Assembly (NCBI GenBank): GCA_030039515.1
Contig: JASHVT010000042.1
Coordinates: 1 to 6,709 of the forward strand
Origin: Nitrososphaerales archaeon
GTDB taxonomy: Archaea > Thermoproteota > Nitrososphaeria > Nitrososphaerales > Gagatemarchaeaceae
Reading direction: 5' to 3'
Length of the DNA stretch: 6,709 nucleotides
The notes under the pieces are model-generated. The model saw nothing but the letters and a program-made list of their open reading frames with translations. It did not search any database and had not been told where the DNA came from. Shown one piece after another: positions 1 to 5,686 of this stretch. The translations under genes and the position numbers were made by a program. Position 1 is the first letter of the stretch, and every line of letters starts with the position of its first letter.

Positions 1-70
1 CCAAGATCGCGCCGGCGGAGTTGGTCGTGCCCAGGTCGATGCCGATTATCTTCTCTCGCGCGCTGCTCAT
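1..70 (-). CDS. dnaK: Chaperone protein DnaK (Hsp70), N-terminal fragment cut by the window edge
   Basis: ATP-dependent cytosolic Hsp70 chaperone that folds and refolds client proteins with DnaJ and GrpE. Only the first 23 codons are present; the gene continues beyond base 1. The peptide begins MSSAREKIIGIDLGTTNS, and IGIDLGTTNS is the phosphate-1 loop at the N terminus of every Hsp70 ATPase domain, so the family call is firm despite the short length. The ATG (complement of 68-70) overlaps the grpE stop codon as ATGA, which indicates an operon with translational coupling. DnaK is of bacterial origin and is found in only some archaeal lineages. Confidence 0.93.
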   Translation of the reverse strand, partial: MSSAREKIIGIDLGTTNSAGAIL

Positions 71-615
71 TCGCTCTCGTCTCCGTCGCCCTTACTCTGG
101 GAAGCCCCTACCCGCACCATGCTGGGCCTCAGGAGCCTGCCTCTGAAGATGAACCCTGGCCTCAGCTCCTCCGTGACCGTGTAGTTCGAGCCGCTCCCCG
201 TCCTTTCCACCGCCTCATGATAAGCCGGGTCGAACGCCTTCCCTACGGAGTCTATCCTCTCTACCCCTGCCGACTCGAGCGCCGAGCCGAGGTTCTTCTT
301 CACCATGCCTAGGCCCTCCATGAGCTCTCTCTCGCCCTGGCCCTGCTCCGCGTGCTCCAGCGCGAGGTCGAGCTCGTCTGACACGGCCAGAAGCTTGAGG
401 ACCAGCTGTCTCATGGACGACTCGCCTGCCTCCCTTGCCTCCCTTTCGACCCGCTTCTTGTAGTTCTCCATGTCAGCCTGCATGTACTTCAGCCGAGTGA
501 GCAGATCCTCGCTCCTCTTCTTCTCGGCGTCCAGCGCCTCGCCCGCGCCTTCGGCCGGCGGGTCGTCGCCAGACGCAGAGTCCCCCTCGCTTTCCAGGAT
601 GGCTTCACCTCTCAC
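67..615 (-). CDS. grpE: GrpE, nucleotide exchange factor of DnaK
   Basis: Homodimeric cytosolic cofactor that releases ADP from DnaK and so drives its substrate cycle. The 182-residue product has the family layout: an acidic, low-complexity N terminus (about 1-30), a long charged coiled-coil helix (about 31-70, with the NYKKRVERE-type segment), a helical bundle (about 70-115), and the C-terminal beta domain with FDPAYHEAV (128-136) and GFIFRGRLLRPSMVRV (154-169). The start is GTG at 615; an in-frame TGA lies two codons upstream, so no longer start exists in this frame. A GAGGTG sequence inside the first codons is followed 8 nt later by an in-frame CTG (597), so a slightly later start is possible. 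It ends in an ATGA overlap with dnaK. A box A near 656-665 would place the transcript start around 630-635. Confidence 0.95.
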   Translation of the reverse strand: MRGEAILESEGDSASGDDPPAEGAGEALDAEKKRSEDLLTRLKYMQADMENYKKRVEREAREAGESSMRQLVLKLLAVSDELDLALEHAEQGQGERELMEGLGMVKKNLGSALESAGVERIDSVGKAFDPAYHEAVERTGSGSNYTVTEELRPGFIFRGRLLRPSMVRVGASQSKGDGDESE

Positions 616-655
616 GCTTCATGCACGTAGAATGTTTCGCGCCTGCTTTCCAATC

Positions 656-665
656 TATAAATTTT
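656..665. promoter_or_regulatory. Shared archaeal box A (TATA) between divergent grpE and rio1
   Basis: TATAAATTTT is the only strong A/T tract in the 70-bp gap between grpE and rio1. Read on the plus strand its centre is about 26 nt before the rio1 ATG at 686, which is the usual box A to transcription-start distance and predicts a leaderless rio1 mRNA. Read on the minus strand (AAAATTTATA) the same spacing puts a grpE transcript start near 634, giving a leader of about 18 nt. A single TBP site used in both directions is inferred from spacing; two overlapping sites are equally possible. Confidence 0.6.
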
Positions 666-685
666 CCAGATATCCGGGTGACCGC

Positions 686-1486
686 ATGGCCGAGTCAGGG
701 GAGTCAGGGGAGTCAGGGGAGTCAGGGGAGTCTAGGAAACTCCAAGAGAGGCTCCTCAGGTCCGACAGAGACAACAGATACCTGAGGAAGGACTCCGACG
801 AGCGGAAGGTCATAGAGGATGTCTTCGACCGCTCGACCCTGCTCGCGCTTGAAGATCTGATCTCCAGAGGGAGTCTTCACGCCCTCCACGGGGTCGTCAG
901 GACAGGGAAGGAAGCCCGCGTCTATTACGGGGTGGACGCAGGAGGCGGCCCCGTCGCGGTCAAGATCTTCCTCGTCTCGACGATGGACTTCAGGAAGCGC
1001 ATGGCGTACATAGCAGGCGACAGGAGGTTCGGGAAGCTCCCGTCAGGCTCGAGAGAGACAGTCTTTCTTTGGACCCGGAAGGAGTTCAGGAACCTGCAGA
1101 CGGCAAGGGACGCGGGAGTCAGGGTCCCGGGGCCGATCGCGTTTCACAAGAACATCCTCGTGATGGAGTACATCGGCGCGCCTCCTGAGCCGGCCCCCAC
1201 CCTCGCGGAGTCGGAGGTCGACCAAGGCGACTACGACTGGACCTTCGAGACTCTGAGGAGACTGAGGAGGGATGCAGGCCTGGTTCATGCCGACTTCTCG
1301 GAGTTCAACGCGTTCAAGTGGAATGGCCAACGCGTGCTGTTCGACTTGGGCTCGGCCGTCTTGCTGTCCCATCCTCAGGCTGAGGAGTTCTTCAAACGAG
1401 ACGTCACCAACATGGTCAGATTCTTTAGGAAGCGCGGTCTCATGCCCAGAGACGCGGATTCGTGGATGGCAGAGCTTGTGAAATGA
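686..1486 (+). CDS. rio1: RIO1-type serine/threonine protein kinase/ATPase (ribosome maturation)
   Basis: Atypical kinase that acts in late small-ribosomal-subunit maturation. The 266-residue product starts with a Ser/Gly/Glu repeat (2-16), then a helical N-terminal segment and the kinase fold. Visible landmarks are the nucleotide loop RTGKEARVYYG (72-82), the ATP-contacting lysine in VAVKIF (K93), the RIO-specific flexible loop and FLWTRKEFRNL (127-137), hinge VMEYIG (159-164), catalytic loop LVHADFSEFN (D203, N208), and metal-binding D220 in LFDLGS followed by HPQAEEFFKRDVTNM. All catalytic residues are retained. The frame stays open upstream into grpE, but ATG 686 is chosen because it gives the family length and lies 26 nt after a box A. 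Its stop overlaps the ATG of the KH-domain gene (ATGA), so the two form an operon. Confidence 0.95.
   Translation: MAESGESGESGESGESRKLQERLLRSDRDNRYLRKDSDERKVIEDVFDRSTLLALEDLISRGSLHALHGVVRTGKEARVYYGVDAGGGPVAVKIFLVSTMDFRKRMAYIAGDRRFGKLPSGSRETVFLWTRKEFRNLQTARDAGVRVPGPIAFHKNILVMEYIGAPPEPAPTLAESEVDQGDYDWTFETLRRLRRDAGLVHADFSEFNAFKWNGQRVLFDLGSAVLLSHPQAEEFFKRDVTNMVRFFRKRGLMPRDADSWMAELVK
692..736 (+). repeat. Tandem 9-bp repeat coding for Glu-Ser-Gly
   Basis: Four perfect copies of GAGTCAGGG (692-727) are followed by a degenerate fifth, GAGTCTAGG (728-736). They sit directly after ATG-GCC of rio1 and encode ESG four times, then ESR. Because the unit is nine bases, loss or gain of copies keeps the frame. 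The tract precedes the conserved RIO1 core and is probably a disordered tail. Confidence 0.95.
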
Positions 1487-2079
1487 GCTTCGAACAGGTA
1501 GTGAGAATCCCGCTGGAACGCGTGGGAGCGGTCATAGGGAAGGACGGCGAGTCGAAGAGACAACTGGAGTCCGAGCTCGGGGTGAAACTGACGGTCGACA
1601 GCAAGGAAGGGGTCGTATCGGTGAAGTCCGAATCAGCCGACCTGGACCCGTTCACAGCGACGAGAGTGATCGAAGCGATAGGGAGAGGGTTCTCCCCGCA
1701 GAGGGCGAGGCGGCTGCTCGAGGAAGGGACGGTATTGGAGGTGATCGACCTCAGAGACTACGCGGGTAGGAGCGCCAACTCGCTCGAGAGGATCAGGGGC
1801 AGGATAATAGGCCTGAAGGGAAAGTCGAGGCGCGTGATCGAGGAACTGACCCACTGCTATGTCTCGGTGTACGGCAGGACGGTCGCAGTGCTGGGCGACG
1901 CTTCCGAGGCGCAGCTTGCGACCGAGGCCGTCAGGTCCCTCGCATCAGGGAGCCAGCACAAGACTGTCTACAACTCCCTGCAGAGGGCCAGGACAAAGCG
2001 CAAGATGGAGAAGATGTTCCTGTGGGAGGGGAGCTCGCCAGAAACGATGGCAGGACGCCCCGAAAGTTCGGAGAACTAG
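1483..2079 (+). CDS. Two-KH-domain RNA-binding protein, archaeal Dim2/Pno1 (KRR1-like) family
   Basis: RNA-binding protein of 198 residues. Eukaryotic Dim2/Pno1 binds near the 3' end of small-subunit rRNA during 40S maturation, and archaeal members are thought to act similarly. KH1 contains VGAVIGKDGESKRQL with the GxxG loop GKDG (19-22). KH2 contains RGRIIGLKGKSRRVIEEL with GLKG (110-113) and ends YVSVYGRTVAVLGD. The C terminus is the basic helix LQRARTKRKMEKMFLWE typical of the family. ATG 1483 overlaps the rio1 stop as ATGA; a GTG seven codons upstream (1462) is less likely. No clear Shine-Dalgarno precedes it, which fits coupling to rio1. Adjacency of a RIO1 kinase and a Dim2-like protein is a recurring archaeal arrangement and links both to ribosome biogenesis. 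Confidence 0.92.
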   Translation: MSFEQVVRIPLERVGAVIGKDGESKRQLESELGVKLTVDSKEGVVSVKSESADLDPFTATRVIEAIGRGFSPQRARRLLEEGTVLEVIDLRDYAGRSANSLERIRGRIIGLKGKSRRVIEELTHCYVSVYGRTVAVLGDASEAQLATEAVRSLASGSQHKTVYNSLQRARTKRKMEKMFLWEGSSPETMAGRPESSEN

Positions 2080-2098
2080 TTTCGGAGGACCGGGAGGT

Positions 2099-2120
2099 GG
2101 CGCGAGCATATATCCGCGCC
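2099..2120 (+). promoter_or_regulatory. Candidate top6B promoter: TATA-like core inside a perfect inverted repeat
   Basis: In the 145-bp gap after the KH gene, CATATATC (2107-2114) is the best box A candidate and would put a transcript start near 2136, with a leader of about 90 nt. It lies in the 10-bp spacer of a perfect 6-bp inverted repeat, GGCGCG (2099-2104) and CGCGCC (2115-2120). The symmetry could be an operator, or chance in GC-rich DNA. The rest of the gap shows no RNA gene and no clear terminator. Confidence 0.45.
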
Positions 2121-2210
2121 CCATCGATACCTGCGGGGCGGAGGTTTTGTCTGATTTCAAGGCCGTTCGTGCACCTGAGGCGACCCGAGACATCCCCCGC
2201 TTCTTCAAAT

Positions 2211-2217
2211 GGAGGTG
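2211..2217 (+). promoter_or_regulatory. Strong Shine-Dalgarno sequence of top6B
   Basis: GGAGGTG is a near-complete match to the anti-Shine-Dalgarno at the 3' end of archaeal 16S rRNA. It ends 7 nt before CTG 2225, which is the frame that encodes the conserved Top6B N terminus. No ATG, GTG or TTG occurs in that frame between the in-frame TAG at 2219-2221 and the SPSEFF motif, so this site is the main argument for initiation at CTG 2225. Confidence 0.6.
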
Positions 2218-2224
2218 GTAGGAA

Positions 2225-3863
2225 CTGAGCAGCAAGACATCCTTCGCGGAGATCTCTCCCTCAGAGTTCTTTCTACCGCAATAGAGACCTTGCTGGGTTC
2301 ACCAACCCGGCGAGGGCGCTATACATGACGGTCAGAGAGCTCGTGGAGAACTCCTTCGACGCCGCCGAGATGGCGGGGACCCTGCCCGACGTGTACGTCA
2401 GGCTCGTCGGCGACGGCGGACCTTCCGATGTCCCGGACCCGAAGCCCTACCGTCTGACGGTAGTGGACAACGGGCCGGGAGTGCCTCCGCAGCACGTCCC
2501 GAGCGCGTTCGGGAAGGTCTTCTACGGGTCGAAGTACGTGCTGAGGCAGTCAAGGGGAATGTTCGGACTGGGTGGAACCATGGCGATCCTCTACGGGCAG
2601 ATAACCACCAACAGGCCAGTGACGATAACGACTTGCGCGGACGGGAAGCGGAAGCACTCGTTCCAGATGATGATAGACATCAGCGAGAACAGGCCGACCG
2701 TTCTGAAGCGCGTCGTCAGCGACGCGAACGGGACGACCGGGACGAGGGTCGACCTGACCCTCGAGGGCGACTATCTTAGGTCCTCGCAGAAGATAGGGGA
2801 GTACTTCAAACAGACCGCCCTCGTCGCAAGCTACGCCAACCTGACATTCGTAGACCCGCTCGGGCAGATGACGTTCTTCGAGCGCGCGACCTCCTCGATG
2901 CCCGCGTCGCCGAAGGAGACCCTGCCCCACCCGCACGGCATCGACGTCGAGGCGCTCAAGCGGATGGTGAAGCTCACTGAGGAGCACGACATGAGGTCCT
3001 TCATGGTCACGCACTTCCACAGGGTAGGGGACAAGACGGCGAACAGGTTTCTCGAGTTCGCCGGAGTGTCGCCCCGGCTCCCTCCCAAGCGGCTCAACAA
3101 CGTGCAGATCGTCGCGCTGGTCGACGCGCTGCAGCGCTTCCCCGATTTCCTGCAGCCCGACGCGGCGGTCCTCTCCCCCGTGGGAGAGGAGATACTGCTC
3201 GCTGGCATGAACAAGGAGCTGCAGCCCGAGTACTCGACGGTCGTGACGAGGCCCCCCGCCTCGTACTCTGGGTTCCCGTTCCTCGTCGAGGTAGGGGTGG
3301 CCTACGGAGGGAAGGTCCTTCAGCCGGGCGTGAAGCTGTTCAGGTTCGCTAACCGGATACCCCTGCTCTACGACGAGAGCTCCGACATCTCGTTCGAGGT
3401 CCTCAACGGCGTCGACTGGAGGAGGTACCACGTCTCTCCGGACGACCCCGTGGGCGTGATAACCCACATCTGTTCGACGAGGATCCCTTACAAGACGGTA
3501 GGCAAGGAGTACATCGCAGACAGGCCGGAGATCGAAAGGGAGATCAGGAACGCGATCCGCGAGTCGATGAGGGGGCTCGGCATCTTCCTGTCAAGGAAGG
3601 GCAGCATGGAGGCAGTGCAGAGGAAGATGAACATCTACGGCAAGTACCTGCCCCTGATAGCGAGGTTCTCGACCGACCTCGCGGGGAAGAAGAAGGAACC
3701 CGAGTATCAGAAGCTCATCGGCCCGGAGTCTTCTTCTCCGGATTCGGAGCAGGACGAGATTGAGGGCGGCCAGGGCGCTCCGGATGGAGAGCCTGATCCG
3801 GCCAAGGACTTGGAGATTGAGCAAAGCAAGATCGACGACTACGGCAGAGAAAAGGAAGACTAA
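2225..3863 (+). CDS. top6B: DNA topoisomerase VI subunit B (ATPase), with an apparent +1 frameshift near 2273
   Basis: GHKL ATPase subunit of type IIB topoisomerase VI; ATP-driven dimerisation controls double-strand DNA passage by the A2B2 enzyme. With one base (2273) skipped the product is about 545 residues, the usual family size. Codons from CTG 2225 give SFAEISPSEFF; from 2274 the frame continues YRNRDLAGFTNPARALYM. Numbered on the joined protein: N-box RELVEN (37-42), G1 DNGPG (81-85), G2 RGMFGLGG (about 110-117), GTRVDL, an H2TH segment (about 247-310) and a transducer domain (from about 336) with switch lysine K423 in IPYKTVGKE. An acidic, poorly conserved tail overlaps top6A. ATG 2325 is the first conventional start in the main frame, but initiating there would delete the N-terminal strap and first conserved helix. 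The break may be a sequencing or assembly indel, a mutation, or recoding; the rest of the gene looks fully intact. Confidence 0.9.
2264..2284 (+). other. top6B: Frame break in top6B (TTT-C-TAC), candidate +1 shift site
   Basis: In the incoming frame GAG-TTC-TTT-CTA-CCG-CAA-TAG ends at TAG 2282-2284. Removing C2273 restores EFF-YRNRDLAGF, the conserved Top6B sequence. A tRNA-Phe on TTT (2270-2272) could move +1 onto TTC (2271-2273), which pairs better, while CTA, a little-used leucine codon in this window, waits in the A site. That mechanism is inferred; a one-base sequencing or assembly error is the simpler explanation. Confidence 0.85.
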
Positions 3864-4914
3864 CGCGCAGGCGCTGCTGAAGCACCTGGGCGAGAGCGTC
3901 TACGACGACCTGGACGAGGGCAGGTTCCCGAGCCTGACTCTCGCGAGCCGTTCTGTGAGGAACATCGTCTACGACAGAAAGCTGCAGCAGTTCGTGCTGG
4001 GCGCGACCACGGTCAAGAAGTCCTCGGGCAACATAAAGCACATCAGGCCGTTCACCCAGCTCGTCTGGCTGGCGTACTTCGCCAAGAAGCTGGTGGGAGA
4101 GAAAAGGACGTCGACCCTCAGAGACGTCTTCTACTCGGCCCAGGCGTTCAACATCGAGTTCCAGGACCAAGCCGAGTCCGACGAGCTCATCACGGACCTG
4201 GAGGTGCTGATGCAGATGGCCAGGGAGGACATGAACATCTATCCTGAGGAGAGGAGCGCGATCTTCGGGAACATGACCATAGAGTACACTGTCCCGGGCT
4301 ACGAAGGCAAGAAGGCGGACCTCTCCGCGAACCCAGACGGCGTCATGATAGGGCCCGCCCTCACGACCGCCGAGTTCGCGGACACGGACGCCGAGATGGT
4401 CCTCGCGATAGAGAAGGGCGGGCTGTTCACCCGGTTCATCGAGGAGCAGGTGCACAAGAAGTACAAGGCGCTCCTGATCAACACAGCCGGGCAGCCGCCG
4501 CGGTCGACCAGGTACCTGCTGAGGCGCCTCAACCAGGAGCTCGGCCTTCCCGTGGGGATACTCTGTGACGCGGACCCTTGGGGCGCTCACATCGCGATGG
4601 TTTGTCGGTCAGGCTCAGCGAATGCGGCACATTTGAGGGAGCTCACGACCCCCAGCGCGGTGTGGCTCGGAGTCTGGGCCAGCGACATCGTGAAGTACAA
4701 GCTCCCGTCCGACAAGCTCACCGAGATAGACATCAAGAGGCTCTACGAGCTGAAGTCCGACCCGAGATACACTGAGAAGATGTGGCATGACGAGCTGGAC
4801 ACCTTCCTGAAGATCAAAAAGAAGAGCGAACAGGAGGCCTTCGCGAGATACGGGCTGAGCTACATAGTCGACAAGTACCTGCCCGAGAAGCTCCAGCTGA
4901 TGAAGAGCGCCTAG
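3784..4914 (+). CDS. top6A: DNA topoisomerase VI subunit A (Spo11-like DNA-cleaving subunit)
   Basis: Catalytic subunit that cuts both DNA strands through 5'-phosphotyrosyl links and, with Top6B, relaxes and decatenates DNA; homologous to meiotic Spo11. From ATG 3784 the product is 376 residues. The winged-helix 5Y-CAP domain carries STLRDVFYSAQ with catalytic Y117. The Toprim domain has the metal-binding glutamate in LAIEKGGLF (E210) and the DxD pair in CDADPWGAH (D262, D264), followed by SGSANAAHLRELTTP and GVWASDI. The C terminus SRYG-like ARYGLSYIVDKYLPEKL is typical. The start is uncertain: TTG 3760 and TTG 3817 are in frame too, and the first 25 or so residues are not conserved. The gene starts inside the 3' end of top6B (80-bp overlap), consistent with coupled translation of the two subunits. 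All catalytic residues are present. Confidence 0.96.
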   Translation: MESLIRPRTWRLSKARSTTTAEKRKTNAQALLKHLGESVYDDLDEGRFPSLTLASRSVRNIVYDRKLQQFVLGATTVKKSSGNIKHIRPFTQLVWLAYFAKKLVGEKRTSTLRDVFYSAQAFNIEFQDQAESDELITDLEVLMQMAREDMNIYPEERSAIFGNMTIEYTVPGYEGKKADLSANPDGVMIGPALTTAEFADTDAEMVLAIEKGGLFTRFIEEQVHKKYKALLINTAGQPPRSTRYLLRRLNQELGLPVGILCDADPWGAHIAMVCRSGSANAAHLRELTTPSAVWLGVWASDIVKYKLPSDKLTEIDIKRLYELKSDPRYTEKMWHDELDTFLKIKKKSEQEAFARYGLSYIVDKYLPEKLQLMKSA

Positions 4915-4962
4915 ACCCGAAGAAAGGAACCAGGCCGTGGCCGGTTGGCCGCCCTTCGATGT

Positions 4963-5571
4963 TCAGCGACGCGGTGACGAACCCGGCTCGCCCTCTTGCC
5001 CCATGAGGTGGCCACCAAATCCCACTGCCCACAGCAGCACCGGATAGACGACGAGCCTCTCCATGCCGCCTGGGCCGAGCCCGAGGTACTCGCCCGGGAC
5101 GAAGAGCACCAACGCGACGAGCGTGAGGAGCCCGAGCGCGACGGAGAAGTATGACATCGGCTTCCTCTGGGTCCTAGCCAGGAGGACGGCCGAGAGCCCG
5201 GCGAACAGGAAGGTGATGAGCGAGAACAGCGAGTGCCATATTCCGGTAGTCTCGGGCGCGAGTCCGACCCCGACCATCCCCGCTCCCGCGAGCGCGACGA
5301 CAATGGTCCCCGGGGTCCAGCGATAGGCCCGCTGCAGGCAGTACGCCGCGAGCAGGACCAGGAGGCCGAAGACTACGATGGAAGTGTCGAAGATCGCAGC
5401 CGAAGGCTGGTAGACCACGCAGGTGGATCCGGTGCAAAAGGCCCCGAGGTCGCTGATGTAGTTCGACGAGACGCTGTAGCCCGGGAACAGGACCTCCGCG
5501 AGGACCAGGCAGAGGCCGAACTGGACTGCGCCGACGAATATCGCGGCCCCGGCCCTGGAGGCGTTCGACAT
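4963..5571 (-). CDS. DUF998-family integral membrane protein, function unknown
   Basis: Protein of 202 residues with six predicted membrane helices, at about 8-29, 59-80, 87-106, 110-132, 140-160 and 170-190. Family-like marks are SNYISDLG (36-43) in the first outer loop, a histidine in GIWHSLFS at the start of helix 4, and GGMERLVVYPVLLW (168-181) at helix 6. Cys46 and Cys51 in the first loop (FCTGSTC) could form a disulfide outside the cell. The C terminus is short and polar. The biochemical role of DUF998 proteins is not known to me, so none is assigned. It converges on top6A, leaving a 48-bp gap with short GGCC-rich inverted repeats but no T-run terminator. ATG 5571 is preceded by AGGAG only one base away, too close for a classical Shine-Dalgarno, and a box A at 5603-5608 would give a leader of about 8 nt. 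Confidence 0.82.
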   Translation of the reverse strand: MSNASRAGAAIFVGAVQFGLCLVLAEVLFPGYSVSSNYISDLGAFCTGSTCVVYQPSAAIFDTSIVVFGLLVLLAAYCLQRAYRWTPGTIVVALAGAGMVGVGLAPETTGIWHSLFSLITFLFAGLSAVLLARTQRKPMSYFSVALGLLTLVALVLFVPGEYLGLGPGGMERLVVYPVLLWAVGFGGHLMGQEGEPGSSPRR

Positions 5572-5576
5572 CTCCT

Positions 5577-5592
5577 GCGCACAAAGGTGCGC
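5577..5592. repeat. Perfect inverted repeat in the DUF998 gene leader
   Basis: GCGCAC (5577-5582), spacer AAAG, GTGCGC (5587-5592): a perfect 6-bp palindromic pair ending 6 bp before the ATG of the minus-strand membrane protein gene and spanning its likely transcript start. It could be an operator for a dimeric repressor or an RNA hairpin. Confidence 0.6.
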
Positions 5593-5602
5593 GGGCTCTC
5601 GC

Positions 5603-5608
5603 TAAAAG
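5603..5608 (-). promoter_or_regulatory. Candidate box A for the DUF998 gene
   Basis: On the minus strand this reads CTTTTAG when one flanking base is included, the only A/T-rich tract just upstream of the gene. Its centre is about 34 nt from the ATG at 5571, so a start near 5579 would leave a very short leader. It is a weak match to the archaeal TATA consensus. Confidence 0.4.
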
Positions 5609-5657
5609 GATGACCCGCGCGCCAGAAGCGACATCGCGTGCGCCTGGAGGTCAAGAG

Positions 5658-5664
5658 CTTTATC
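5658..5664 (+). promoter_or_regulatory. Box A for the M20 peptidase gene
   Basis: CTTTATC is centred about 26 nt before ATG 5687, the spacing expected when the transcript starts at the start codon. No Shine-Dalgarno is present, so a leaderless mRNA is likely, as for rio1. Confidence 0.55.
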
Positions 5665-5686
5665 GGTCTGGCATCGATAGCCGGCC

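Noticed and set aside
470..685. In-frame upstream extension of rio1 on the plus strand
   Set aside because: It runs antisense through grpE and adds a non-family N terminus; the box A spacing and family length favour ATG 686.
2080..2224. Possible tRNA or small RNA in the gap before top6B
   Set aside because: I found no T-loop, cloverleaf pairing, or C and D box pair; only the TATA-like core and the Shine-Dalgarno are supportable.
2550..3467. 305-codon open frame on the minus strand opposite top6B
   Set aside because: It lies wholly antisense to conserved Top6B domains and has the Arg/Val/Leu/His-rich composition typical of a shadow frame in GC-rich DNA.
3715..4590. 291-codon open frame on the minus strand opposite top6A
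   Set aside because: Antisense to the conserved 5Y-CAP and Toprim domains; no recognisable motif and skewed composition.
4915..4962. Possible terminator between top6A and the DUF998 gene
   Set aside because: It has GGCC-rich 4-bp inverted repeats (for example 4939-4950) but no T-run on either strand.
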